Under the pieces are notes generated by a model, which did not search any database, was not told the DNA's origin, and saw only the letters and a list, made by a program, of their open reading frames with translations. From NCBI GenBank assembly GCA_938046585.1, contig CALIWR010000005.1, positions 496,001 to 560,000 on the forward strand: a stretch of DNA of 64,000 nt, written 5' to 3'. This stretch comes from an uncultured Propionibacteriaceae bacterium (GTDB lineage Bacteria; Actinomycetota; Actinomycetes; Propionibacteriales; Propionibacteriaceae). The translations under genes were made by a program, and so were the position numbers. Position 1 is the first letter of the stretch, and the number at the start of each line of letters is the position of its first letter. Of this stretch, positions 43,980 through 55,400 are shown one piece after another.

Positions 43980-44008
43980 CACTGTCCATCCGAGAGATCG
44001 GTCATCGT

Positions 44009-44542
44009 ATGCAAGCGCTGCACGCGTTCAAGAGGGTGCTCGATGCCACCCTGCGCTGGTTCTGCATCGTCCTTTTCGCCGCCTTGGTTTTGTTGGTGGT
44101 CTGGCAGGTCTTTGTCCGCCAAGTCCTGAACTCGGGTAACGCCTGGACCGAAGCCATGGCCCGAGTGGTCTTCATCTGGCAGGGCATCATCGGCGCCGCC
44201 TATGTCATCGGCGAGAAGGACGACGTGGCCATCGACTTCCTTGTCCGCAGATTCCCCACTGCTGTGGTACGGGGCATCGAGATCCTAGCCCACGCGATCG
44301 TCGCCTTCTTTGCGATCTGGGTGATGGTCTTAGGCGGCGGTCAGATCATCGCCAACACCTGGGATGACACGGTCGAGCTGCTCCCCCTCACCCAAGGACA
44401 GATCTATCTGGGAGTGCCAGTAGCCGGGGTGCTGATCGCGGTCTACTGCCTGATCCACATCATCGACACCTTTACCAAGAGGATCGAGGTCGTCGACGCG
44501 GACCGCGTCGACATCACTCAGCTCACAGATGAGGGGATCTGA
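44009..44542 (+). CDS. dctQ: TRAP transporter small permease DctQ
   Basis: A 177-residue membrane protein with four predicted helices. QVFVRQVLNSGNAWTEAMARVVFIW and the following helix pair match the DctQ family, as do the GEKDDVAIDFLVRR loop and a closing helix with VAGVLIAVYCLIHIIDT. The start ATG at 44009 is the second in-frame option; the upstream frame (43952) begins inside the hairpin and lacks a ribosome-binding site. Pairs with DctM. Confidence 0.9.
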   Translation: MQALHAFKRVLDATLRWFCIVLFAALVLLVVWQVFVRQVLNSGNAWTEAMARVVFIWQGIIGAAYVIGEKDDVAIDFLVRRFPTAVVRGIEILAHAIVAFFAIWVMVLGGGQIIANTWDDTVELLPLTQGQIYLGVPVAGVLIAVYCLIHIIDTFTKRIEVVDADRVDITQLTDEGI

Positions 44543-44543
44543 G

Positions 44544-45866
44544 ATGACGCATATGGAGCAGACTGCCCTGGTAGTGGGGCTCATCCTGGTCTTCGGCATG
44601 TTCGCCCTGATGGCGATCGGGGTCTCGGTCTCGGTCTCGATCGGCCTGCCCTCAGCAATCTGCATGGTGATCGTGATGGGTGCCGATCGCGGCATCTTCA
44701 CCGCCGCCCAAAAGATCTACGACGGCATCGACTCATTCCCGCTGCTAGCCATCCCCTTCTTCGTGCTCGCCGGGACAATCATGAATAAAGGCGGGATCGC
44801 GCAACGTCTGATCGACCTAGCCAAGGCCAGCACCGGACGCACCCCGGGGGCCTTGGCCCAGACCAACATCCTGGCCAACATGCTCTTCGGCTCGATCTCC
44901 GGGTCAGCTCTGGCCGGCTCCTCCGCGGTCGGGGCGATTATGTCTCCGGCGCAGCGGCGCGACGGCTACGACATGCGATTCGCGGCGGCGGTCAATGTGG
45001 CCTCGGCCCCGTCTGGGATGTTGATCCCCCCGTCCAATGTCTTGATCGTCTACGCCCTAGTCTCGCAGGCGTCGGTGGGGGCGCTGTTCCTGGCGGGCTA
45101 TATCCCCGGCATCCTGTGGGGGCTGTCGTGCATCGTCATCGTGTGGTGGTATGCCCGCAAACGGCCGGAACTGCGAGGCGATGGCTGGCCGACACTGGCC
45201 GAATTCACACGTAGTCTGGGGCGTGCACTACCCAGCCTGCTGCTGATCATCATCGTGATCGGCGGAATCGTGAAGGGTTTCTTCACCCCCACCGAGGGCG
45301 CTGCGATCGCGGTCGCGTACGCCTTCGTGCTGTCGCTGATCTACCGCACAATCACGATGAAAGATGTCCCGAAGCTGCTCCTCGACGCGACCCGCACCAG
45401 CTCGGTGGTGATCTTCCTGATCGGACTGTCGACGATCATGAGCTACATCATGACCTTCTCCGGGATTCCCCGACTGCTCGGCGCCTGGATGGTCTCGATC
45501 ACCCATTCCAAGGTGGTCTTCCTGCTGATCATGATGGTTCTGCTGCTGATCATCGGTATTCCGCTGGACGCTACCCCGGCGGTACTGATCTTCACCCCGA
45601 TCTTCCTGCCGATCGCCTCACAGAACTACGGGATCCATCCGGTTCATTTCGGGATCATGATGACGTTCAACATGTGCATCGCAGTGATCTCACCACCGTC
45701 GGCCCCGGTTCTGTTCGTCGGGGCCCGGGTGGCGGGTCTTAAGGTCGAAGACGTCATGAAGCCCCTGATGCCATTCTTCATCTGCCTGATCGTGATGCTG
45801 CTGATCATCCAGTTCGTCCCGGATCTCACCCTCGCCATCCCCCGCTGGGCCGGTCTGATCCGCTGA
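44544..45866 (+). CDS. dctM: TRAP transporter large permease DctM
   Basis: The 440-residue ion-coupled transport subunit, about 12 membrane helices. Family motifs are GIFTAAQKIYDGIDSFPLLAIPFFVLAG (split here for length), SISGSALAGSSAVGAIMSP, VASAPSGMLIPPSN and GFFTPTEGAAIAVAYAF. The ATG at 44544 lies one base past the dctQ stop, after GAGGGGATCTGAG. DctM and DctQ form the membrane complex for DctP. Confidence 0.92.
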   Translation: MTHMEQTALVVGLILVFGMFALMAIGVSVSVSIGLPSAICMVIVMGADRGIFTAAQKIYDGIDSFPLLAIPFFVLAGTIMNKGGIAQRLIDLAKASTGRTPGALAQTNILANMLFGSISGSALAGSSAVGAIMSPAQRRDGYDMRFAAAVNVASAPSGMLIPPSNVLIVYALVSQASVGALFLAGYIPGILWGLSCIVIVWWYARKRPELRGDGWPTLAEFTRSLGRALPSLLLIIIVIGGIVKGFFTPTEGAAIAVAYAFVLSLIYRTITMKDVPKLLLDATRTSSVVIFLIGLSTIMSYIMTFSGIPRLLGAWMVSITHSKVVFLLIMMVLLLIIGIPLDATPAVLIFTPIFLPIASQNYGIHPVHFGIMMTFNMCIAVISPPSAPVLFVGARVAGLKVEDVMKPLMPFFICLIVMLLIIQFVPDLTLAIPRWAGLIR

Positions 45867-45891
45867 CCCAACCGTTCCCGGAAGGAGCCTT

Positions 45892-46902
45892 ATGAAGGCC
45901 ATCGTCATCGCCAGTGCCCAGGATCTCCAGATCGTCGACGTCCCCGTACCAGAACCCGGACCCGACCAGGTCCTGGTACGGGTCCGTTACGTGGGGATCT
46001 GCGGCTCGGACCTGCATTATCACGTCCACGGTGCCAATGGCGCTTTCGTAATCCGGGAACCTCTGATCCCCGGACACGAGATGTCCGGCACGATCGAGCT
46101 GGACCCCCAGGGCGAGTGGGCCCCCGGCACGACGATCACCCTCCACCCGGCCACATTCGGCCCGGAACTGCCCGGGATGGAGTCCATCCGGCATCTACGT
46201 CCGGGCGGCTCCTACCTGGGCAGCGCTTCCACTTGGCCGCACACCCAGGGGGCGATGGTTGAAATCATGCTGGTACGCCGCGACATGATCCGGCTGCTGC
46301 CCGAAAGGCTCCCGCTGCAGCGGGCGGCGCTGACCGAGCCCCTGAGCGTGGCGCTGCACGCGCTGACCATGGCCGGTGATCTGACCGGACGCTCGGTGCT
46401 GGTGATCGGCGCCGGACCGATCGGCCTGCTCACGGCCTTCGCGGCCCAGATCAGACAGGCCGACTCAGTCGCGATCAGCGATGTCCTGCCGCAGCCCCTG
46501 CAGCGGGCCAACCGGCTCGGTGTACAACACACCTACCAGACCGGTCTGCAGGACCCACCAGACAACGCCTTCGACGTGGTGCTTGAGTGCACCGGGGTAC
46601 CGGCCGCGATCAGCTCAGCGGTCCGGGCCGCCCGGCCCCGCGGCACCGTGGTCCAGGTCGGCATCGTCAGCGCCGAACCGATCCCGGTCGTCCTGGCAGG
46701 CCTGGTCAGCAAGGAGCTGACCTTGGTGGGAACCTTCCGCTTCGACGACGAGATCGACGAGGCGATCCCGATCCTGGCCGCCCACCCGGAGGTGGAATCG
46801 GTGATCACCCAGGTGATGCCGGCCAGCCAGGTCGAATCGGCCTTCGAGATCGCACGCGACTGCGCCGCCTCCGGCAAGGTCCTCGTCGAGATCGGGGCCT
46901 GA
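45892..46902 (+). CDS. Zinc-dependent alcohol dehydrogenase, L-idonate 5-dehydrogenase-like
   Basis: Medium-chain dehydrogenase, 336 residues. Catalytic zinc ligands C37, H62 and E63 (GICGSDLHY, PGHE) with E149; NAD(P)-binding GAGPIG at 173-178. GICGSDLHYH and YLGSASTWPH match L-idonate 5-dehydrogenase, but the four structural-zinc cysteines of that enzyme are missing. Likely oxidises or reduces a sugar-acid hydroxyl; substrate uncertain. Starts ATG 45892 after GGAAGGAGCC; it is followed immediately by the IclR gene (TGATG overlap). Confidence 0.82.
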   Translation: MKAIVIASAQDLQIVDVPVPEPGPDQVLVRVRYVGICGSDLHYHVHGANGAFVIREPLIPGHEMSGTIELDPQGEWAPGTTITLHPATFGPELPGMESIRHLRPGGSYLGSASTWPHTQGAMVEIMLVRRDMIRLLPERLPLQRAALTEPLSVALHALTMAGDLTGRSVLVIGAGPIGLLTAFAAQIRQADSVAISDVLPQPLQRANRLGVQHTYQTGLQDPPDNAFDVVLECTGVPAAISSAVRAARPRGTVVQVGIVSAEPIPVVLAGLVSKELTLVGTFRFDDEIDEAIPILAAHPEVESVITQVMPASQVESAFEIARDCAASGKVLVEIGA

Positions 46903-47696
46903 TGCCCCGCCCCACCGGGTCAGGCGCAGTGACGGTGCCGCCCCGTGGCTCACAGTCGGCCAGCCGCGCCGCCTCGGTCCTACTCCTGCTGGCCGAACAG
47001 CGCCGTACCCTGTCGCTGACCGAGATCTCCCAGCTGCTGGGGGTGGCGAAGTCGTCCACCCGGGGGGTGCTGGTATCGCTGGAGGCAAGCGGCCTGATCC
47101 ACCGCGACGACAACGAGTACGGGCTAGCCCCGACGGTCCTCACGCTCGCCGCGGGATACCTGCAAAGCGACGACATTGTGCGTCACTTCCGCCGAGTCGT
47201 CGCCCAGCTTCCGGTGCTGGCACAGGAGGTGGTGCAGATGGGGACTCTGGTGGAGCGGGATGTGGTCTTCCTTGCCCGCCACGCCGGCCGTTCCCCGCTC
47301 GCGATGACCGCTAACGTGGCCGACCGGTTCCCGGCCTCGATCACAGCACTCGGCAAGGCCCTGCTGGCGCGCCTCGACGATGCCGAGCTGCGACGCCGCT
47401 ACCCGCCTGGCGAACCGCTACCGCGGTGGACCGATGCCTCGGTCACCACCGTGGAGGAGCTGATGGCCCAGCTGGAACAGGTCCGTGCCGATGGTTTTTC
47501 CCGGGACCAGGGAGAGACCAATCCCCACGTGTGTGGGGTGGCGGTCGCCCTGCGCGGGTCACGACGCAGCATCGGAGACCTAGCAGTCGGGGCGTCGCTG
47601 CGTCCCCTGGTCCAGGCCGAATCCCATGTCGCAGCCGTGGTCCAGGACCTCTACCGACTCCGCGACGAGCTGGAATCCCACTACCTCTTGGAGTGA
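46902..47696 (+). CDS. IclR-family transcriptional regulator
   Basis: A 264-residue regulator. The N-terminal winged helix has RTLSLTEISQLLGVAKSSTRGVLVSLEASGLI; the C-terminal effector domain has FPASITALGKALLA, FSRDQGETNPHVCGVAVAL and the final helix. It overlaps the dehydrogenase stop by one base. It is a good candidate to read the palindrome at 42779-42799 and control the operon in response to a uronate or its keto-acid products, by analogy with KdgR-like IclR proteins. Effector unknown. Confidence 0.88.
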   Translation: MPRPTGSGAVTVPPRGSQSASRAASVLLLLAEQRRTLSLTEISQLLGVAKSSTRGVLVSLEASGLIHRDDNEYGLAPTVLTLAAGYLQSDDIVRHFRRVVAQLPVLAQEVVQMGTLVERDVVFLARHAGRSPLAMTANVADRFPASITALGKALLARLDDAELRRRYPPGEPLPRWTDASVTTVEELMAQLEQVRADGFSRDQGETNPHVCGVAVALRGSRRSIGDLAVGASLRPLVQAESHVAAVVQDLYRLRDELESHYLLE

Positions 47697-47699
47697 ATC

Positions 47700-48515
47700 A
47701 TGGAACACCGATACAGCAACAGCCCACAGCAGGTGGCGCGGATGAGCACCGCCGAGCTGCGTGCCGCCTTCCTCGTCGAGGACCTGTTCGTCCCCGGCGA
47801 AATCCGGCTGGTCCACTCGGAACAGGACCGGGTGATCCTGGCGGGTGCCTGCCCCGCCGGCAACGACCTGATCCTGCCGGCGCCACCCGAGCTGCGAGCC
47901 GAGACCTTCTTGGAGCGCCGCGAGGTGGGCATTCTTTGCGTCACGGGCGAGGCCCAGGTCAGCGTCGGCGACCAGGACTACGCGATGCCGGCCGGCGCCC
48001 TGCTCTACGCCGGCCGGGGGGCCGGCGAGGTCCGCTTCGCCGGCAACGCCCGGCTCTACCTGTTTTCGGCGCCGGCGCATACCGCGTACCCCACTACCTT
48101 GGCCCTGCCAGGCTCCGGTAACCAGCGCCGGCTGGGCGAGCAGGTGAATGCGAACCAGCGGATTATCAACCAGTACATCCACGCCGACGGGATCCGCAGC
48201 TGTCAGATCGTGATGGGGGTCACCCAGCTGGAGCCGGGCAGCACCTGGAACACGATGCCCGCCCACACCCACGCCCGCCGGATGGAGGCGTACCTCTACT
48301 TCGACCTGCCCGACGATGCCCGGGTGGTGCACCTGATGGGCGAGCCGACCGAGACCCGTCACCTCATGGTCGGCAACGAACAGGCGGTGATCTCGCCCAG
48401 CTGGTCAATCCATGCCGGCGTCGGCACCCAGGCGTACAGCTTCTGCTGGGCGATGGCCGGGGAAAACCAGGCCTTCGACGACATGGACCCTGCCCCGATC
48501 ACCGAACTGCGCTGA
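47700..48515 (+). CDS. kduI: 5-dehydro-4-deoxy-D-glucuronate isomerase
   Basis: Isomerises 5-keto-4-deoxyuronate to 2,5-diketo-3-deoxygluconate in pectin, alginate-like and glycosaminoglycan breakdown. The 271-residue cupin-fold enzyme has the zinc ligands H189, H191 and E196 in MPAHTHARRMEAYLYF and H238 in WSIHAG, and the family sequence VLEDLFVPGE-like start (FLVEDLFVPGEI). ATG at 47700 follows the IclR stop by three bases. Its partner enzyme kduD lies two genes downstream. Confidence 0.93.
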   Translation: MEHRYSNSPQQVARMSTAELRAAFLVEDLFVPGEIRLVHSEQDRVILAGACPAGNDLILPAPPELRAETFLERREVGILCVTGEAQVSVGDQDYAMPAGALLYAGRGAGEVRFAGNARLYLFSAPAHTAYPTTLALPGSGNQRRLGEQVNANQRIINQYIHADGIRSCQIVMGVTQLEPGSTWNTMPAHTHARRMEAYLYFDLPDDARVVHLMGEPTETRHLMVGNEQAVISPSWSIHAGVGTQAYSFCWAMAGENQAFDDMDPAPITELR

Positions 48516-48525
48516 AGGAGAAGCC

Positions 48526-49500
48526 ATGAAACTGGTCATCACCGACTGCGACCACGACGCGATCACCGAGGAATGTGAGGTTGCCGACCGGTACGGCGCA
48601 AGCCTGGTCCGGGCCGACGCCCACAGCCCCGAGCAGATCGTGGCCGCCTGCCAGGACGCGGATGGGATCCTCGTCCAGTACGCCCAGATCACCGATGAGG
48701 TGATGGCCCGGTTGCCCCGGCTGCGGGTAATCGGCCGGTACGGGGTGGGGGTCGACACTGTCGACATCGCGGCGGCGACCCGCCGCCGGATCGCGGTCTG
48801 CAACGTTCCCGACTACGGCACCGAGTCGGTCTGCGACCACGCCCTGGCGCTCGCGGTGGCGCTGGTACGCCAGGTCGGGCTGGCCGACAAGCGGGTCCGG
48901 CAGGGCCAGCCCGAACTGGACGCGCTGCGCCCGATCCACCTGTACCACGAACTCACCTTCGGGGTCCTCGGCTGCGGGCGGATCGGGACCGCTACCGCCC
49001 GCAAGGCCCGGGCGCTCGGTTTCCGGGTCCAGGTCTGTGACCTGCTGGCTACCGGCGACCGGTGGCACGACTTGCCTGCCGTCGGCCTCGACCAGCTCTT
49101 CACTGGCAGCGACATCGTCTCGGTCCACACCCCGCTCAACGACAGCACCCACCACCTGGTGAACGCGGCCCGGCTGGCCCAGATGCGGCCTACCGGCTAC
49201 CTGGTGAACACCAGCCGGGGACCGGTCGTCGACACCGACGCCCTGATCGCCGCGATCGACTCCGGGGCCCTGGCCGGGGCCGGACTCGACGTGCACGAGA
49301 CCGAGCCGCTGCCGGCTGACAGTCCGCTGCTGACCATGGACCGGGTACTGCTGACTCCGCACATCGCCTGGTACAGCGAGCAGACCTACGGCGAACTCAA
49401 ACGGCGTACCGCCGAGAATGTCGCCGAATACCTGTCGGGGCGCCGGCCCCGTGACCTCTACAACCCCGACGTTCTCAGCCAGGAGGGACTCCCCCGATGA
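48526..49500 (+). CDS. D-isomer specific 2-hydroxyacid dehydrogenase
   Basis: NAD-dependent dehydrogenase, 324 residues, of the D-2-hydroxyacid/phosphoglycerate dehydrogenase fold. NAD-binding GCGRIG at 149-154, catalytic R231 (NTSRGP), E260 (HETEP) and H279 (PHIAW). The start ATG 48526 has GAAGGAG upstream; longer frames overlap kduI. In a uronate operon it could reduce a 2-keto-acid intermediate or a hydroxypyruvate-like product. Not a close fit to SerA, because it lacks the C-terminal ACT domain. Confidence 0.87.
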   Translation: MKLVITDCDHDAITEECEVADRYGASLVRADAHSPEQIVAACQDADGILVQYAQITDEVMARLPRLRVIGRYGVGVDTVDIAAATRRRIAVCNVPDYGTESVCDHALALAVALVRQVGLADKRVRQGQPELDALRPIHLYHELTFGVLGCGRIGTATARKARALGFRVQVCDLLATGDRWHDLPAVGLDQLFTGSDIVSVHTPLNDSTHHLVNAARLAQMRPTGYLVNTSRGPVVDTDALIAAIDSGALAGAGLDVHETEPLPADSPLLTMDRVLLTPHIAWYSEQTYGELKRRTAENVAEYLSGRRPRDLYNPDVLSQEGLPR

Positions 49501-50264
49501 ATCAGACCCGCAGCAACCCGTTTGACATCTCTGGTCGTACCGCCGTGGTCACCGGCGGCGGCCGGGGTCTCGGGTTGGGCGTCACGAAGGCTCTCCTGGA
49601 TGCCGGCTGTGACGTCCACGTGATGGCCCGCGGCCAGATCGGCGAGGATCTGCTGGCCTACGCCGAGCAGGCCGGCCAGCGGGTCGTTGCCCACCCGTGC
49701 GACCTGGCCGATGGTGACGCCATCGCCACGGTCAGCGCCGAGATCCTCGAACAGGCCGAGATCTCGATCCTGGTCAACAATGCCGGCACCCAGGAACGTC
49801 ACCCAGCGGTCGACTTCCCGATGGACAGCTGGGACCGGGTGATCGGGATCAATCTGCGCGCGGTCTGGCAGACCTGCCAGATTTTCGGCCGCGAGATGGT
49901 CCGCCGCGAGCATGGTGCGATCATCAACTTCGGTTCGCTGCTCACCTTCCAAGGCGGGATCACGGTCCCGGCCTACGCGGCCGCCAAGGGTGGTGTCGGT
50001 TCGCTGACGAAAGCCCTGTGCAACGAATGGTCCAGCAAGAACGTCAACGTTAACTGCATCGCCCCCGGCTATATGGCCACCGACATGAACGAGGCCCTGA
50101 TCGCTGATCCGGAACGCAGCGCCCAGATTTCGGTCCGGATCCCAGCCGGGCGCTGGGGCACCCCGCAGGACGTGGGCCACGTCTGTGTCTTCCTGGCCTC
50201 CCCGGCCGCGGCGTACATCCATGGCCAGGTGATCGCCGTCGACGGCGGCTGGATGGCTCGCTGA
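49497..50264 (+). CDS. kduD: 2-deoxy-D-gluconate 3-dehydrogenase (KduD-like SDR)
   Basis: Short-chain dehydrogenase of 255 residues that reduces the KduI product to 2-keto-3-deoxygluconate. TGGGRGLG at 19-26 binds NAD(H), NNAG at 94-97, N119, S147, Y160 and K164 form the active site, and AAYAAAKGGVGSLTKALCNEW-like and NCIAPGYMATDMN stretches match KduD. It overlaps the previous gene by four bases (ATGA). The pathway would continue with KDG kinase and KDPG aldolase, which are not in this window. Confidence 0.92.
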   Translation: MNQTRSNPFDISGRTAVVTGGGRGLGLGVTKALLDAGCDVHVMARGQIGEDLLAYAEQAGQRVVAHPCDLADGDAIATVSAEILEQAEISILVNNAGTQERHPAVDFPMDSWDRVIGINLRAVWQTCQIFGREMVRREHGAIINFGSLLTFQGGITVPAYAAAKGGVGSLTKALCNEWSSKNVNVNCIAPGYMATDMNEALIADPERSAQISVRIPAGRWGTPQDVGHVCVFLASPAAAYIHGQVIAVDGGWMAR

Positions 50265-50274
50265 CAACCGCCGG

Positions 50275-50311
50275 CTGCTGCTCGGCATCTCGACCGGTGT
50301 CCGGGCAGCAG
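50275..50311. terminator. Weak inverted repeat between kduD and aspS
   Basis: CTGCTGC (50275-50281) pairs with GCAGCAG (50305-50311), 23-nt loop, between convergent stops. A longer imperfect stem is possible. Probably the shared terminator, but the evidence is modest. Confidence 0.35.
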
Positions 50312-50324
50312 GCGGCGATCAGGC

Positions 50325-52109
<1,785 letters not shown>

Positions 52110-52405
52110 GACGTCCCTCTCGTTGTCTTGACCCGTCCGATCCTAGGGCCTGCGCGCCAGCCGGAATGCTCACGTGACCGCCGGCCGCCGCCGGCTCTTG
52201 CCTCCGCCCAGACGGCACGTGGATACCTCCCAAGCGGGATGATCGCCGCGTACGGTGCGGCTAGCGCGTACCTTCACCCTCGACAAGACCCCGATGATCG
52301 GCCTTGGCCAGCGACGACCATGATCGTCGGCCGGGACCTGATGCCAGGGGTCGGCTGCTGTCGTTAAGGTGTCCGACGGGCTGTACCAAGGAGAAGATAG
52401 ACAAC

Positions 52406-55400
52406 ATGCCGCGCCGCGACGATATCCACAAGGTGTTGATCATCGGTTCCGGGCCGATCGTCATCGGGCAGGCCTGCGAATTCGACTACTCCGGCACCCA
52501 GGCCTGCAAGGCGCTGCGTTCCCTGGGCTATCAGACGGTGCTGGTGAACTCGAACCCGGCCACGATCATGACCGATCCGGTGATGGCTGACGAGACCTAC
52601 ATCGAACCACTGACGGTGGACTCGTTGGAGCGGATCATCGCCCGCTCCCGCCCCGATGCGCTGTTGCCGAACTTGGGCGGGCAGACCGGGCTGAACCTGT
52701 CGCTGGAACTCGAGCAGACCGGGATTTTGGAACGGTACGGGGTGACCATGCTGGGGATCTCGTCGGACGCCATCCGCCGCGGCGAGGACCGCGAACAGTT
52801 CAAACAGACCATGACCGAGTTGGGGATCGAAATGCCCCGCTCCACCACCGTCACCACCGTCGACGACGCGGCCCGGGTGGCCGCCGACCTCGGCTACCCG
52901 GTGGTATTGCGCCCGGCGTACACGATGGGCGGCACTGGCGGCGGGTTGGTCGCCGACGAAGAGCAGCTGCGGACGGTCTGCGCCCGCGGCCTACAGGCCT
53001 CGCTCGTGGGCCAGGTGCTGGTCGAGGAGTCGGTGCTGGGCTGGGAAGAGCTCGAAGTGGAGGTGGTACGGGATTCGGCCGACCAGATGATCTCGGTCTG
53101 CTTCATCGAGAATGTGGACCCGATGGGAGTCCACACCGGCGATTCCTACTGCAATGCCCCGATGCAAACCATCTGCGCCGAGCTCACCGCCCGGCTGCAG
53201 GAGATCGCATACCGGATCGTCTCCTCGATCGGGGTGATCGGCGGGACCAATGTCCAGACCGCGCACGACCCGGCCACGGGACGAGTGGTGGTAATCGAGA
53301 TCAACCCGCGCACCTCGCGCTCGTCGGCGTTGGCGTCGAAGGCGACCGGTTTCCCAATCGCGTACGTCTCGGCGCTGCTGGCCGCCGGACTGACCCTGGA
53401 CGAGCTGCCGTACTGGCGCGACAGCTCGCTGGACCGCTACACCCCTGACGGCGACTATGTGGTGAGCAAATTCGCCCGCTGGGCTTTTGAAAAGCTACCC
53501 GGCTCGGTCGACCGGCTCGGCACCCAGATGCGTGCCGTGGGTGAGGTAATGAGCATCGCAAAGTCGTACCCGGAGTCCTTCCTGAAGGCGATTCGGGCGC
53601 TGGAGAACGGACGCCGCGGGCTGGGGGACGCCCCGGCCCTGGCCGGCTTGGGCCCGGATCAGCTGCGCGAGCGGCTACGCCAGCCGAGCAGCGAGCGGCA
53701 GTACCTGATGTACCTGGCGTTGCAGCAGGGCGTCAGCATCGACGAGGTCGTAGAGCTGACCGGCATCAAACGCTGGTTCGTCGAACAGATGGCCCAGCTG
53801 GTGGCTGTGGAGGCCGAAGTGGCCAGCCATGCCGGCGATCCTGAGCGGCTCGATCCGGAGCTGTTGCGGCGGGCCAAGGTGGCCGGTTTCGGCGACAACC
53901 GGCTGTCGCAGATCCTGGGCACCGACCAGGCGACGATCCGACGGCTACGGCACCAGCACCAGATCACGGCCCGATTCGAGGCGGTACCGGTCAGCGGAGT
54001 GGCCGGGGCGGAGTACTACTTCTCCACCTACGCCGATCCGCGGCCGAACCCGCTGCCTGAACCGAGGCCGGTCGACAGCTCCCGGCCCAAGGTGATGGTG
54101 CTCGGCGGCGGGCCGAACCGGATCGGTCAGGGGATCGAATTCGACTACTGCTGCGTCCACGCTGCGTACACGCTGCGCGAGCAGGGATACGCCACGATCA
54201 TGGTGAACTGCAACCCCGAGACTGTCTCCACCGACTACGACACGTCGGACCGGCTGTACTTCGAGCCGTTGACCGTCGAAGACGTACTCTCGATCGCCGA
54301 ACACGAACGCCCCGACGGGGTGATCTGCCAGTTCGGGGGCCAGACCCCGCTCACCATCGCCCAGCAGCTGAAGGACGCCGGGTTGAGGATCATCGGAACC
54401 TCACCGGAGACCATCGACCTGGCCGAGGACCGGGACCGGTTCCGCGAGATCATGGACCGGCTCGCTATCCCGATGCCGCAGGCCGCGATGGCGACCACCG
54501 TCGACGAGGCGGTCGCCGTAGCGGATCAAATCGGCTACCCGGTGATCGTACGGCCGAGCTACGTGCTGGGCGGTCGGGGGATGGAGATCGTCTTCGAGCC
54601 GGAGGCGCTGCGCCGCTACATGGCAGCCGCCCAGGGGGTGACCCCGGACCGACCGATCCTGATCGACCGGTTCTTGGAGAATGCCCTGGAATGCGAGGCG
54701 GATGCGCTGTGCGACGGGACCGACGCGTACGTCCCGGCAGTAATGGAACACATCGAGTACGCCGGGGTGCACTCGGGCGATTCGGCCTGCTTCGTGCCGT
54801 CGGTGACCATCCCCGCCGAGCAGCTGCGGCAGGTGGAGGACTACACCCGTCGGATCGCGATCGAACTAGGCGTGGTCGGCCTGCTGAACGTGCAGTATGC
54901 GATCAGCGAGGATGGCACGGTGTACGTGCTGGAGGCGAATCCCCGCGCCAGCCGGACTGTGCCGCTGGTGTCCAAGGTGGCCGATGTCAACATGGCGGCC
55001 CTGGCAACCCGGCTGATGCTGGGCGAGCGGCTGGCTGACCTGGGCCTGCAGCGGCGCGAACTGGGCTACCAGGGGGTCAAGGAATCCGTCTTCCCGTTCC
55101 CGATGTTCCCCGAAGTGGATCCGCTGCTGGGACCGGAGATGCGTTCCACCGGGGAGGTGCTGGGCCTGGCCGCGGATGCCGGCGCGGCGTACGCCAAGGC
55201 GCAAGCCGCCGCCGGGGCCCCACTGCCGAGCAGCGGCGCAGTCTTGATCTCGGTTGCGGAACGGGACCGGGTCGACAAGGCCGGTGAGACGATCCTGGCT
55301 GCGGCCCAGGACTTCGCCGCCGCCGGGTTACGGCTGTACGCGACCAGCGGCACCCGGGCTTTCCTGGCCAGCCACGGGCTGGAGGCGACGGCGGTGAACA

